64,000 bases of DNA from Cohnella caldifontis (GCF_029360585.1 NZ_JAQZSJ010000001.1:186001-250000); one strand, 5' to 3'. Counted from the first letter of the stretch, positions 49,225-58,731 are shown. Program-made: numbers and translations. Notes: generated from the sequence alone by a model not told the origin.

Positions 49225-51552
49225 GTGCACGCCGTAGGGCAAAGCGTTTACCGCAAAGACGGCTGGGATAAGGTGACGGGGACGGCCGTTTATACGGACG
49301 ATATGCGGATGGCGGGCATGCTGCATGCGGCATTGCGGATCAGTCCTTACGCGCATGCCAGGATCAAAACGGTCGATTGGGAAGAAGCGGGAAACATGAC
49401 GGGGGTCCGTGCCGTTCTCTTGGGCGAGTCCGCGCCGCTGATCGGCGAAGAAATCCGCGATCGCCCCCCGATCGCGTACGGCAAAGTGCGTTATCACGGA
49501 GAACCGGTCGCCGTCGTGGTGGCCGATACGCCGATGTTAGCCCGGGATGCGGCCGACCGTATCCGCGTCGAATACGAACCGCTGCCGGTGCTGGGTTCTC
49601 CGTCGGCCGTCATCCAACCCGGCGCTCCCTTGGTTCATGAAAGGCTGGGGCAGTATGAAGTCAGCCCCAAGATCTATCCGGTCGCGAATACGAACATCGC
49701 CAACCGGACGAAGATCCGCAAAGGGGATGCGGAAAAAGCCTTTACGGAATGCGAGGTCACGGCGGAAAACGAAATCTCCTTTTCCCCCTCCCATCATGCC
49801 GCGATCGAAACGAAATGCTGCATCGTGAAAATCGCCGCGGACGGCACTGTCTTCATTATTACCTCCTCTCAAGCACCCTATATGGTCAAAAAATTGCTCA
49901 GCTCCGCATTCGGTATCGAGGTGGGGAAAATCGAAGTCCATACGCCGCTTGTCGGCGGCGCATACGGAGGCAAAGCCACGATCCAATGGGAGATCCTTGC
50001 TTACCTCGCTTCTCGGGCAGTCGGCGGAAAGCCGGTCAAGCTTTACTACACGCGGGAGGAGGATATTTTAACGGCGCCTTGCCACGTTGGACTGGACGCG
50101 AGAGTGAAGCTGGGGTGCACCGCGGACGGCAAACTCCTCGCGGCCGAAATGGTCTATTTATTCGACGGCGGAGCCTATGCGGACAAATCCCCGGACTTGA
50201 GCCGGGCGGGGGGCGTCGACTGTACGGGACCTTACCGGATCGAAAACGTCTCCTGCGATTCTTACAGCGTCTACACCAATCACCCTTATCCGGGGCCGTT
50301 TCGGGGATTCGCGCATTCCGAGGTGTTATTCGCTTTCGAGAGGACGATGGATTTGCTGGCCCATAAGCTGGGCATGGATCCGCTCGAACTGCGGCGGATC
50401 AACGCGATCGTTCCCGGAGATCGGACGCCAACGCAAGTATTGCTGAACCCTAGCAACGTCGGCAATCTTCCCCGGTGTCTGGAGCGGCTGGAAGCGCTGA
50501 TGAACTGGCGGGAAGGCCGGTTGACCCGACTGTCTGCCCGTAAGGTACGCGCGAAAGGAATCAGCGGCATATGGAAAAACTCGACCATCGATCCCTTCGC
50601 TTCTTCCGGCGTCCTCTTGTTATTCAACCCGGACGGCAGCTTGAATCTGCTCTCCGGCGTCGTGGAAATCGGCACCGGGACCAAAACCGCGCTCGCCCAA
50701 ATGGTCGCGGAAAAGCTGAAAATGGATGTCGGACGCATTCACGTCAAGATGGAGGTCGATACGCGGACGATTCCGGAGCATTGGAAAACGGTGGCCAGCC
50801 GCGGCACGTTCATGGCGGGAAGAGCCGCGCTTGCGGCAGCCGACGATTTGATCCGGCAGTTGAAGGACATCGCTTCCTGCGTGCTGAGATGCGTCCCCGA
50901 CGATCTGGAGGTAGGGGGAGAACGGGTGTATTTGCGGGACGATCCCCGAACGGGCCTCCCCTTCCCTCAAATCGTATACGGCTATACGTATCCGAACGGG
51001 AATGCGATCGGCGGACAGATCGTCGGACGCGGACATTACATCCTTCGGCATTTGACGTATCTCGATCCGGAGACGGGCGCGGGCCGAACGGGGCCGGAGT
51101 GGACGGTAGGCGCCCAAGGGGTGGAGGTGGAATACGACGAGCGCGATCATACGTACGTGATTACGAAAGCCGTCTCCGTCATCGACATCGGCCGGGTGTT
51201 GAATCCGAAAGCGGCGAAAGGACAGGTCATGGGGGCGATGAGCATGGGCCTTTCGTTCGCCGGCAGGGAAACGTTCGAATTCACCCCGGGCGGCATCGTG
51301 CAAAATCCGCAATTTCGCACCTATCGGCCGCTTCGGTTCGGGGAGCATCCCGAATATATCGTCGATTTCGTGGAAACCCCGCAATTGGATGCCCCGTTCG
51401 GGGCGCGGGGGATCGGAGAGCACGGATTGATCGGCATGCCTGCTGCGCTGGCGAACGCGCTGTCCCTCGCTTCCGGGACGAACCTGAACCGGTTGCCGCT
51501 CGTGCCCGAAACGATCTGGCGCCGAAAGAGGGCTTCGCATGATTCCTTATGA
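49225..51552 (+). CDS. xanthine dehydrogenase family molybdopterin-binding subunit
   Basis: 775 aa, large subunit of a Mo hydroxylase. It has an N-terminal 'DKVTGTAVYTDDM' domain, Mo-cofactor loop 'LVGGAYGGKATIQWE' (usual GGGFGGKE), 'GPFRGFAHSEV', and near the end 'GARGIGEHGLIGMPAAL' with the catalytic Glu. The real start is the GTG at 49225 (AAAGGAGG 7 nt upstream); an ATG two bases earlier is out of frame and stops after four codons. B. subtilis PucD is the closest known relative, so hypoxanthine/xanthine is a likely but unproven substrate. Confidence 0.88.
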   Translation: MHAVGQSVYRKDGWDKVTGTAVYTDDMRMAGMLHAALRISPYAHARIKTVDWEEAGNMTGVRAVLLGESAPLIGEEIRDRPPIAYGKVRYHGEPVAVVVADTPMLARDAADRIRVEYEPLPVLGSPSAVIQPGAPLVHERLGQYEVSPKIYPVANTNIANRTKIRKGDAEKAFTECEVTAENEISFSPSHHAAIETKCCIVKIAADGTVFIITSSQAPYMVKKLLSSAFGIEVGKIEVHTPLVGGAYGGKATIQWEILAYLASRAVGGKPVKLYYTREEDILTAPCHVGLDARVKLGCTADGKLLAAEMVYLFDGGAYADKSPDLSRAGGVDCTGPYRIENVSCDSYSVYTNHPYPGPFRGFAHSEVLFAFERTMDLLAHKLGMDPLELRRINAIVPGDRTPTQVLLNPSNVGNLPRCLERLEALMNWREGRLTRLSARKVRAKGISGIWKNSTIDPFASSGVLLLFNPDGSLNLLSGVVEIGTGTKTALAQMVAEKLKMDVGRIHVKMEVDTRTIPEHWKTVASRGTFMAGRAALAAADDLIRQLKDIASCVLRCVPDDLEVGGERVYLRDDPRTGLPFPQIVYGYTYPNGNAIGGQIVGRGHYILRHLTYLDPETGAGRTGPEWTVGAQGVEVEYDERDHTYVITKAVSVIDIGRVLNPKAAKGQVMGAMSMGLSFAGRETFEFTPGGIVQNPQFRTYRPLRFGEHPEYIVDFVETPQLDAPFGARGIGEHGLIGMPAALANALSLASGTNLNRLPLVPETIWRRKRASHDSL

Positions 51553-52372
51553 TTTCGAATATTATCGGCCGACGACCGCGATGGAAGCCGTCCGCATGTT
51601 TTCGGCTTTGGACGGACAAGGGAAATCCCCGCATTATTACGCCGGCGGAACGGAAATCATCACCCTCGGCCGGCTGAATATCGTCCGAACGGGCGCCGTC
51701 ATCGACATCAAGGGGATCCGGGAATGCCAAGCCCTCGAATTCGCGCAAGACGAGCTTGTGCTTGGAGCCGGCTTAACCCTTACGAAGCTGGAAGATGCGA
51801 ATCCGTTCCCGTTGTTAAGCAAAACGGCTAGCGAGGTTGCCGATCGTACGGCTCGCAACCAGATTACGCTCGGCGGAAATCTATGCGGGCAAATTTTTTA
51901 CCGGGAAGCGACGCTGCCATTCCTGCTGACGGACAGCCGCGTGGCGATAGCCGGAACGAACGGAACGAGACAGCTGTCGATTCACGACGTATTCAATGGA
52001 CCCCCGCGATTAAGCAAAGGGGAAATTTTACTCAACCTGACGACCTCTCGCGCTTCCCTCGCCCTCCCCCATGTGAGCGTTAAAATCCGCAAGCAATGGA
52101 AAACGGGCTATCCCCTGATTACGGCGGCCGCCGTGCGTATGGAGGACCGTATTCGCGTCGCGTTCAGCGGCCTATGCCCCTTTCCTTTTCGTTCGTTTGC
52201 GATGGAGGAAGCGTTGAACGAACGAACGTTTCTGGCGGAGACCCGAATCGAACGGGCGATCCTTCGACTGCCCGCCCCGATTCTGAACGACTCGGAAGGA
52301 TCCCCGGAGTACCGGCTGTTCGTTTTACGGAACTTGCTTGCGGATATCCTATCGGAAATGGAGGGGGACTGA
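51539..52372 (+). CDS. FAD-binding subunit of the Mo hydroxylase
   Basis: 277 aa, CoxM/PucC type. 'YDFEYYRPTTAMEAVRMF' is the usual N-terminus, 'YYAGGTEIITLGRLNI' the FAD pyrophosphate site and 'RNQITLGGNLCGQIFYREAT' the second FAD loop (usual GGN(I/L)). It overlaps the large subunit gene by 14 nt and transfers electrons from the Fe-S subunit onward. Confidence 0.92.
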   Translation: MIPYDFEYYRPTTAMEAVRMFSALDGQGKSPHYYAGGTEIITLGRLNIVRTGAVIDIKGIRECQALEFAQDELVLGAGLTLTKLEDANPFPLLSKTASEVADRTARNQITLGGNLCGQIFYREATLPFLLTDSRVAIAGTNGTRQLSIHDVFNGPPRLSKGEILLNLTTSRASLALPHVSVKIRKQWKTGYPLITAAAVRMEDRIRVAFSGLCPFPFRSFAMEEALNERTFLAETRIERAILRLPAPILNDSEGSPEYRLFVLRNLLADILSEMEGD

Positions 52373-52855
52373 ATGGGCCCGTTTCCGTTCTTCAAAAACG
52401 ACGTGCGTTTGAATATTAACGATGAGGAAAGAATCGTAAATATGAGGGCGGCGGATACGCTGCTGTACGTATTGCGCGAGCATATGGGGCTGACCGGCTC
52501 CAAACCGGGGTGTTTGAACGGAGACTGCGGCGCTTGCACGGTGATCGTCGACGGTCTCCCGATGAAATCGTGTATGATGCTGGCGATCGAAGCTGCGGAT
52601 AAAAGGGTGGTCACGATCGAAGGCCTGAAAGGAACGCCCGTGCAAAAAGCGTTCGTGGAAGCATTCGCGTTCCAATGCGGCTACTGCACGCCCGGCTTTA
52701 TCATGAACGTGCATGCGCTGCTCGCCAGACACCCTAACGCCGACGAAACGCGGATGGCCGAGTGGTTGAAGTCGAACATCTGCCGATGCACCGGTTATCG
52801 GGAAATCGCGGAGGCAGTCAAGTCTTGTTTGGACGGAAGGGGCGGAAGCGCTTGA
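52373..52855 (+). CDS. 2Fe-2S subunit of the Mo hydroxylase
   Basis: 160 aa, CoxS/PucE type. The plant-type cluster is in '[16 protein letters not shown]' with a further Cys in 'MKSCMML'; the second cluster is in '[18 protein letters not shown]' and '[11 protein letters not shown]'. All eight ligands are present. Its ATG directly follows the FAD subunit stop, with GGAGGGGG upstream. Confidence 0.95.
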   Translation: MGPFPFFKNDVRLNINDEERIVNMRAADTLLYVLREHMGLTGSKPGCLNGDCGACTVIVDGLPMKSCMMLAIEAADKRVVTIEGLKGTPVQKAFVEAFAFQCGYCTPGFIMNVHALLARHPNADETRMAEWLKSNICRCTGYREIAEAVKSCLDGRGGSA

Positions 52856-53454
52856 ACCTGATGTTCGTATGGGAATCGACCGTGGTTTTGTCGGCGGGCT
52901 TCATCCTGATGCGATGGATCGGGAAGAAATCCGTGGGCGAAATGACGGGACTCGAAATCATTACGCTGCTGGCCATGGCATCGATGATCGGACATGCCGT
53001 CGCCGACGAAGGGTTATGGAGAACGGTCGCGATCTTGTGCATTTTTTCCGTCCTGCTGATCACGGTTCAGTATTTATCGCTCAAGTTCGATTGGATGGAG
53101 CGATGGTTGATGGGGAAAGCCACGCCCGTGGTTCAAAACGGGGAAATCATGGAAGCGGGCTTGAAGAAGCTGCGATTGACCGTCGATCAGTTGGAAGCAA
53201 AGCTGCGGGAAAAAGGGATCGAATCCTTCCGCGATCTCAAGACCGCTACCGTCGAGCTGAACGGACAAATCGGCTATGAGTACATGAAGCATGCCAAACC
53301 GGTCACGATAGGGGAACTGGAACGTTTTTTCTCCGAACGTTTTCCCGCGCACTGGCCGCACGCCTCGCCGAAGCCGCAGGACCAGGCGCAAAACCTGTTT
53401 CAGGAAGTGAACCTGGAGGAGCATGCCCATCCGGTTTCGCCGAAATTGAACTGA
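52852..53454 (+). CDS. DUF421 family membrane protein (YetF/YrbG type)
   Basis: About 200 aa with three N-terminal hydrophobic segments ('[20 protein letters not shown]' region) and a cytoplasmic domain containing '[20 protein letters not shown]' and '[10 protein letters not shown]'-like strands ('[13 protein letters not shown]'). TTG at 52852 overlaps the 2Fe-2S stop by 4 nt; an ATG at 52861 is the alternative. DUF421 proteins are common in spore formers and have unknown roles; co-location with the Mo hydroxylase may be incidental. Confidence 0.85.
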   Translation: MNLMFVWESTVVLSAGFILMRWIGKKSVGEMTGLEIITLLAMASMIGHAVADEGLWRTVAILCIFSVLLITVQYLSLKFDWMERWLMGKATPVVQNGEIMEAGLKKLRLTVDQLEAKLREKGIESFRDLKTATVELNGQIGYEYMKHAKPVTIGELERFFSERFPAHWPHASPKPQDQAQNLFQEVNLEEHAHPVSPKLN

Positions 53455-53465
53455 ATCTCAAAGCG

Positions 53466-53521
53466 GAAAAGCCGCTCCCCCGCGGCGGACCGTCGGGTCC
53501 GCGCGAGGAAACGGCTTATTT
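53466..53521. terminator. convergent terminator region between DUF421 gene and rpsA
   Basis: An inner GCGGACC/GGTCCGC stem lies inside an outer AAGCCG/CGGCTT pair. T-rich ends are weak on both strands. Confidence 0.55.
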
Positions 53522-53544
53522 CGATTGCTCGTTCTTCGTTGCGA

Positions 53545-54804
53545 TTACTTGAATTTGCTCAGCTTGTCGCCGAACTTCTCGCCCAGCGTGAAGCTCATGC
53601 TTTCCGGCTCGGGCAGGTTCGAGGATTCCTTCTGTCCGCGCGGCGCGCGCTCCGGACGGGCCGGCGCCTCTTCCGTCTCTTTGATCGAGAGGGAAACGCG
53701 TTTCTCGGCCGGGTTGAAGTCGAGGATTTTGGCCTTTACTTCCTGGCCTTCCTTCAGCACTTCATGCGGCGTGGCGATGTGGCGATGGGCGATCTGGGAA
53801 ATATGAACGAGCCCTTCGACGCCCGGCGCGATTTCCACGAAAGCTCCGAAGCTGACCAGGCGCTTCACGGTACCCGTCACGACGTCGCCGGTGCGGAACT
53901 GGCCGGAAGCCGTTTCCCAAGGACCCGGTTGGGCCGCTTTGATGCTAAGGGAAATTTTGCCCGCGGCAGGATCCACTTTCAGCACCTTCACTTTCACCGT
54001 CTGGCCTTCGGAGACGACGTCTGCGGGATGCGCGACGTGCTGCCATGCCATCTCGGAAACGTGTACCAATCCGTCCACGCCGCCGATGTCGACGAACGCG
54101 CCGAACGGCGTCAGGCGCTGAACCGTGCCTTCCAGCACTTGGCCCGGCTGGAGCGATTCCATGATCTTGTTTTTCTGAGCTTCGTACTCTTCTTCCAGCA
54201 CGTCCTTGGCCGACAGGATGACCTTGTTGTTCTCGCGGTCCAGTTCCTTCACTTTGACCCGGAGCGTGCGGCCTTTATAGCTGCTGAAATCTTCCACGAA
54301 ATGACGTTCGACCATCGAGGCCGGAATGAATCCGCGCACGCCGACGTCCGCGACCAGGCCGCCTTTAACGACGTCGGCTACGACCACTTCGAACGTTTCG
54401 CCCTTATCGAATTTTTCCTGGAGGCTGTCCCAGGCTTTCGGGGTTTCCGCTTGGCGCTTGGAGAGCGTCAGCGTCTCCTTGGCGTCGTCGATGCTGAGCA
54501 CCTTCGCTTCGACCTCTTGGCCGATTTGGACGGCTTCCGCCGCGTTCTCGAGCGGCACGTTGGACAGCTCGCGGAGCGAGATGGTTCCCTCGTATTTATA
54601 TCCAAGGCTCACGAACGCTTGGTTGTCCTCGATTTTGACGATCGTCCCTTTGACGATGTCGCCCTTTTTCAAGGTCACGAGATTGTCCATCGCATCCTGA
54701 GCGGACGTTTCGGCGGCTGCCTCCGCGGCATTGCCCGCGGTTTCCGCGTTCTCGTTCACGGATGCTGCGGATTCGGTTTCTTGGATCTTCGTTTCTTCAG
54801 ACAT
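53545..54804 (-). CDS. rpsA: 30S ribosomal protein S1 homologue (four S1 domains)
   Basis: 419 aa. An acidic, Ala/Glu-rich N-terminal extension (about 40 aa) is followed by four S1 RNA-binding repeats, each starting like 'KGDIVKGTIVKIEDNQAFV', 'GQVLEGTVQRLTPFGAFVDI' and 'GDVVTGTVKRLVSFGAFVEI'. Equivalent to B. subtilis YpfD, a shorter S1 than the six-domain E. coli protein. GAGGAGG before the ATG. The order plsC-rpsA and cmk upstream is conserved. Confidence 0.94.
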   Translation of the reverse strand: MSEETKIQETESAASVNENAETAGNAAEAAAETSAQDAMDNLVTLKKGDIVKGTIVKIEDNQAFVSLGYKYEGTISLRELSNVPLENAAEAVQIGQEVEAKVLSIDDAKETLTLSKRQAETPKAWDSLQEKFDKGETFEVVVADVVKGGLVADVGVRGFIPASMVERHFVEDFSSYKGRTLRVKVKELDRENNKVILSAKDVLEEEYEAQKNKIMESLQPGQVLEGTVQRLTPFGAFVDIGGVDGLVHVSEMAWQHVAHPADVVSEGQTVKVKVLKVDPAAGKISLSIKAAQPGPWETASGQFRTGDVVTGTVKRLVSFGAFVEIAPGVEGLVHISQIAHRHIATPHEVLKEGQEVKAKILDFNPAEKRVSLSIKETEEAPARPERAPRGQKESSNLPEPESMSFTLGEKFGDKLSKFK

Positions 54805-54959
54805 GAAAATACCTCCTCAATTCTGCGACAACTTTATTTAAACCCGCGATGCGGCGTCTAAATCTGATTACCATTACCCGATTTCGGGATGAGTCAACCA
54901 AATAATGCCTGGGATTTCGAAATTAGTATGAGAGATCTTTCCATGAATCATGCACGACG

Positions 54960-55547
54960 TCAGGAAGACGGCACGCCGGTGTCCAGCATCTCGCGGATTT
55001 TGGACATGATCAGCTCCGTGGCTTGCTCCATCGCTTCCGGGGTGCCCGTTTCGGCATACGGCTTCAAGTCGACCGGCGCGCCGTAAACCGCGTACATTTT
55101 CCGGAAAAGCCGGTATTTGCCGATGATCGCCACGGGGACGACCGTCGCCCCGGACCTCAGCGCGATCGCCACGGTCCCGCGCTTGCCCTGGCCGAGCGTC
55201 TCGTTCCGATGTCCTTCCGGGAAGATTCCCATGACGTTGCCTTGCTGCAGCAGCGTGATCGCGGTTCGGATCGCTTCTTTGCTGACGCCTCCCCGTTTCA
55301 CCGGAAAAGCGCCCCAAGTCCGGATGACGGGGGCCACGACCGGGATGCGGAACAGCTCGGCTTTGGCCATGTAATGCACCTTGCGGGGCACCCAAGCGCC
55401 CAACGTGAAAGGATCCTGCGCGCTCAGGTGATTGCTGGCGAGAATGACCGGGCCTTCGGCCGGAATGTTCTCGATGCCTGCGGCTTCGAGCCGGAACAGC
55501 AACCGGTAGATGCCCCGGACGATCACCCTGCTCAATCGGTATAACAT
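54960..55547 (-). CDS. plsC: 1-acyl-sn-glycerol-3-phosphate acyltransferase
   Basis: 195 aa. The catalytic HX4D is in 'ILASNHLSAQDPFTLG' and the substrate motif in 'IFPEGHRNETLGQGKRG', as in PlsC. Makes phosphatidic acid from lysophosphatidate. It follows cmk by 3 nt; GGAGAAG upstream of the ATG. Confidence 0.93.
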   Translation of the reverse strand: MLYRLSRVIVRGIYRLLFRLEAAGIENIPAEGPVILASNHLSAQDPFTLGAWVPRKVHYMAKAELFRIPVVAPVIRTWGAFPVKRGGVSKEAIRTAITLLQQGNVMGIFPEGHRNETLGQGKRGTVAIALRSGATVVPVAIIGKYRLFRKMYAVYGAPVDLKPYAETGTPEAMEQATELIMSKIREMLDTGVPSS

Positions 55548-55550
55548 AGT

Positions 55551-56255
55551 TTACTTCTCCTCCGCCGAAATGGTTCTCGCGATCGCCATTCCCCATTCGG
55601 TGATGACGCCGGCGACCTCTTCCGCAGGGCGTCCGGTCGAATCGAAGAACCGGGCGTCGTCCGCCTGGACGAGCGGCGCGATTTCCCGCTCCCGGTCGGT
55701 CCGGTCCCTCTCGGCGATTTCGCGCTCGAGCTGATCCAGCGAAATCCCGGGGTTGTCCCCGAGCTCGCGGTATCGGCGCAGCGCGCGCTCGCGCGGAGAA
55801 GCGGTCAGGAACACCTTGAGCTCTGCGTCCGGCAGGACATGCGTCCCGATATCCCGGCCGTCCATGACGACGCCTTTCTCCAGCGCCATCTTGCGCTGAA
55901 GGGCAGCCATCCGCTTGCGAACCCCTTCGATCTTGGCGAAGGCGGACACGCTGCGGTTCACTTCCAGAGAGCGGATCCGCGAAGAGACGTCTTCCCCGTC
56001 CGCCAGCACCTTCTGGCCCTCCGGACCGGGAAGAAGCCGGATATCGAGGCGTTCGGCAAGCGCCGTCGCCCGATCCTCCTCTTCCGGGGAAATCCCCGCC
56101 TCGAGAGCTTTCAGCGCAACCGTCCGATACATCGCGCCCGTGTCGATATAAATATAATGCATGTCCCGGGCAACCATTCGGGCAACGGTGCTTTTGCCGG
56201 CGCCGGCAGGCCCGTCGATGGCGATGTTGATGCGCGGCAAAGGGTGCGAATTCAT
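55551..56255 (-). CDS. cmk: cytidylate kinase
   Basis: Phosphorylates CMP/dCMP. 234 aa with P-loop 'IAIDGPAGAGKSTVARMVA', 'YIDTGAMYRTVALKALEAG', 'VVMDGRDIGTHVLPDAELK' and 'FLTASPRERALRRY'. The ATG at 56255 is the only sensible start; its Shine-Dalgarno (AAGGA) is rather far upstream. cmk-plsC-rpsA order is conserved in Bacillales. Confidence 0.95.
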   Translation of the reverse strand: MNSHPLPRINIAIDGPAGAGKSTVARMVARDMHYIYIDTGAMYRTVALKALEAGISPEEEDRATALAERLDIRLLPGPEGQKVLADGEDVSSRIRSLEVNRSVSAFAKIEGVRKRMAALQRKMALEKGVVMDGRDIGTHVLPDAELKVFLTASPRERALRRYRELGDNPGISLDQLEREIAERDRTDREREIAPLVQADDARFFDSTGRPAEEVAGVITEWGMAIARTISAEEK

Positions 56256-56294
56256 GGGGTACAGGGATCGTCCTTCCTTGACGGCGGATACATT

Positions 56295-56320
56295 GCAAAA
56301 AACAGGCAGGCTTCGCCTGC
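56295..56320 (-). terminator. terminator-like hairpin between ypfB and cmk
   Basis: GCAGGC-GAA-GCCTGC stem, then CTGTTTTTTGC on the minus strand. With the stronger one at 56361 it isolates cmk from ypfB. Confidence 0.7.
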
Positions 56321-56360
56321 TTTCGATGCCAGAATTATAGCATAACCGGGAGGGGAGATG

Positions 56361-56392
56361 CAAAAAAGATCCCGGCTACCGGCCGGGATCTT
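56361..56392 (-). terminator. terminator overlapping the ypfB end
   Basis: AAGATCCCGGC/GCCGGGATCTT stem with TTTTTTGC. Its first arm is the last codons of the small membrane protein gene. Confidence 0.88.
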
Positions 56393-56579
56393 GGGCATAC
56401 GGGATTCCTTCCAAGCGGTCGGCGGACGACCAGAACGATCGGATCGCCGGCGACTGCAAAGCGCTCTGGAACAGCAGAAGCAACACGGCAAGGATCCAGA
56501 CCGCGGTCCGCAGCCCCCGGTCGACCCGCTTCCACCACGTTTCGAAGGAATCCGCGCGCGGATTCGTCTGCCGATTCAA
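56376..56579 (-). CDS. small membrane protein, YpfB/DUF5359-like
   Basis: 67 aa with one hydrophobic helix ('AVWILAVLLLLFQSALQS') and a C-terminal 'DRLEGIPY'. Size, topology and position between ypfA and cmk fit B. subtilis YpfB (DUF5359). GGAGG 8 nt upstream favours the TTG at 56579 over the ATG at 56594. Unknown function. Confidence 0.7.
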   Translation of the reverse strand: MNRQTNPRADSFETWWKRVDRGLRTAVWILAVLLLLFQSALQSPAIRSFWSSADRLEGIPYAQDPGR

Positions 56580-56615
56580 TTTCGCAGCCTCCATCGCTTT
56601 CGGCGCCCGGTCGGC

Positions 56616-57269
56616 TCAGCCCTTGTGCTTGTCCAGCTGGCGCTCGAAGCAGTAACGGATGATTTTTTGCTGTTCGGCGTCCTGGATGTCCTGAAAACGC
56701 ATCATGACCAGGTGCTTGTCGGGCTCCACCGGCATGACGCGCACGACTTCGCCATCGAATTTGGCGTGGGCCAGGTTGCCGTTCTTATAATTAAGCAGCA
56801 GCCAGCAAGAAAGCGCGGCTCCGGGCACCATCGGCCATTTGCGGTCGGTGCGGAAAGACAGTCCTCCGCCTCCGACGTCGTCGGTGATCGCGGTGAAGCG
56901 GACTTTGTCCCCCATCCGCACGGCCAGCTCCAACTGCGCTTCCACCCGGAGAAAGCTCCGTCTTTGCTCCCGCTGGATGTCTTCCGGCACGGGCTTCCGC
57001 ACGGAAAAAATCGTCACCGTGTCCTTCTTCACGCCCGTGACCGTGGTGTTGAACAGGTGTTTGACGCCTTCCTGCGTGAAATAAAACAATCGGAACTGCT
57101 CGCCGACCTGGGGGCGGTGGTACCGCCGGGTTTTCTCGTCCAGCGGGATTTCGAGCCAGATCGATTTGTCGTCCAAATCCGCTACTCGGGAGCGGAGCGT
57201 AGAAGCCGTTTCCGGATCCTGATCCGGCAACGGCTGCAAAAAGGTCGTTTGGTTGATTTTCGGAAGCAC
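56616..57269 (-). CDS. ypfA: PilZ-domain flagellar brake protein (YpfA/YcgR-like)
   Basis: 217 aa. An N-terminal YcgR-like barrel ('PQVGEQFRLFYFTQEGVKHL') is followed by PilZ: 'DIQREQRRSFLRVEA' gives the RxxxR c-di-GMP motif. The second motif, normally D/NxSxxG, reads 'ITDDVGGGGLSF', with Gly in place of Ser. In B. subtilis YpfA (DgrA) stops flagellar rotation when bound to c-di-GMP. GTG start with GGAGG 7 nt upstream. Confidence 0.88.
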   Translation of the reverse strand: MLPKINQTTFLQPLPDQDPETASTLRSRVADLDDKSIWLEIPLDEKTRRYHRPQVGEQFRLFYFTQEGVKHLFNTTVTGVKKDTVTIFSVRKPVPEDIQREQRRSFLRVEAQLELAVRMGDKVRFTAITDDVGGGGLSFRTDRKWPMVPGAALSCWLLLNYKNGNLAHAKFDGEVVRVMPVEPDKHLVMMRFQDIQDAEQQKIIRYCFERQLDKHKG

Positions 57270-57369
57270 CGGGTAACCTCCATGTCGGCATCAAACAGGA
57301 GACTCGTCCTGCATTGCTCCCATTATAGCACGACAGGGAAGCTTTGGAATGGGCCCTTTGAAAAATACG

Positions 57370-58731
57370 TTACGTCTGGTAAATCGGCTTGACCGAATCC
57401 GGCACTTTCTCGATCGATTCTTCTTCTCCGGTGTCGGCGTTCAGGTAGATCCGGTACGTGCCGCCGTTGATTTTCCCGACGAACTCATGGACGAGCACCG
57501 GCTTGCGCGCGTCGTTCTCCACGACGGCGAGGCTGTAATCCTGGACGCGGAATTCGGGATTGAGCCGTTTAACCGCCGCCTCCCGGGACATTTTCGGCTT
57601 GCCCGGCGTCAGCACCTGGTCGGCGAACACGTGGTCCGTCGCTTGAAGGCCGACGATTTCCCCGTTGTCCAAGGCGACCCTGACCGTCACTTTATCGTTG
57701 TACATGCGGACGCCGTTCTTGACGCCGGCGTACGAGAACACCGCCACGTGGTCGTATTCGTCGTAGCTGACCGGCGCCATGTTCCGGTATTGGCTGCGGA
57801 CGAGGAAATTGCTGGCCTTGTTGCGCGCGGTGTCGAAGTTCAGCTTCCGGGAATGCACCGCCCGCGTGTTCATGTACCACAACAGGTGCCCGCCCTTCTG
57901 GGTGTATTCCAATTGCACGCGGTGGCCGGCGGAAGTCGGGATGGTCACGGTATAGGCTTTGAACGAAGTTTTGCCGCCGGTTTCCGATACGGTCATCTGG
58001 CCGGCCCCGAGCTCCCGGTACCCGAGGAACGATTCGGCCTTCGCCCGGATTTCCGCCGGCGACATCGTTTTGCCGCTCAGCGACGCCGCCGTATACTTGC
58101 GCGGTTGGTTCATCGCGGAGGGACCCCAGTCTATCTCCGGGTATTCCCCGATTTTCTTGTTCATCGTGCGGAAACCGTCGATGATCGTGTTGTCGTGCGG
58201 ATTGTGCTCGCTGGCCAGCGCGGTCTCCACGTCCATCCAGCGAAGCCGGTTCTGGATGACGGCGTCCTGGATTTTGCCGAGCTCTTTATTGATATCGCCG
58301 GAACTCGCGAACAGCGACTTGAGCGTCTTCATTTCGCCGTCGGACAGCGGCTGCTTGTTCAAATCCCGGATCGAAGCCTTATAGGCGAAATCGTTGATGC
58401 GGGACAGGAACGATTCGGCGTGGTTGAAAGGAAGCATGGTCAGCGGAAGTTGGTTGATTTCGTTCTGCGCCTGGCTCGTGAGCCGCCAGACGTTGGCGAG
58501 ACCTTTGCGCTGGGCGCCGTGCGAGGCGGAGGACACGGCCAGCGTCTGCCCCAGCTCGTCCTGCAGCCGGTTCATGTGGTGGCTGAGGTCGTGGAACGCC
58601 CGCTGGTATTGGTTTTCGGCCTTGATCAAAATCGAGTTCTTCTCCTGATGCTCCTGATATCCCCAGAAAATGGCCCCGAGAAAGAGAAGCGCCGCGACGG
58701 GAAACAGTACGGAGCTTAGACGCGCATACAT
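57370..58731 (-). CDS. ypeB: germination protein YpeB
   Basis: 453 aa with an N-terminal signal-anchor ('VLFPVAALLFLGAIFWGYQE'), a helical N-domain, and C-terminal YpeB/PepSY repeats such as 'VRVALDNGEIVGLQATDHVF' and 'YRIYLNADTGEEESIEKVP'. YpeB stabilises the cortex-lytic enzyme SleB in the spore. In Bacillus sleB lies directly upstream in one operon; here there is only a 51-aa zinc-ribbon gene instead. A sigma-G-like promoter is seen upstream. Confidence 0.95.
   Translation of the reverse strand: MYARLSSVLFPVAALLFLGAIFWGYQEHQEKNSILIKAENQYQRAFHDLSHHMNRLQDELGQTLAVSSASHGAQRKGLANVWRLTSQAQNEINQLPLTMLPFNHAESFLSRINDFAYKASIRDLNKQPLSDGEMKTLKSLFASSGDINKELGKIQDAVIQNRLRWMDVETALASEHNPHDNTIIDGFRTMNKKIGEYPEIDWGPSAMNQPRKYTAASLSGKTMSPAEIRAKAESFLGYRELGAGQMTVSETGGKTSFKAYTVTIPTSAGHRVQLEYTQKGGHLLWYMNTRAVHSRKLNFDTARNKASNFLVRSQYRNMAPVSYDEYDHVAVFSYAGVKNGVRMYNDKVTVRVALDNGEIVGLQATDHVFADQVLTPGKPKMSREAAVKRLNPEFRVQDYSLAVVENDARKPVLVHEFVGKINGGTYRIYLNADTGEEESIEKVPDSVKPIYQT

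Noticed and set aside
49223-49237. ATG start for the Mo hydroxylase large subunit or a leader peptide
   Set aside because: ATG-TGC-ACG-CCG-TAG stops after four codons; the in-frame GTG two bases later has the right Shine-Dalgarno spacing.
54805-54959. Riboswitch or protein-binding leader before rpsA
   Set aside because: Only a short CCCGA/TCGGG stem and a possible TTGACT -35 are present, with no recognisable conserved leader.
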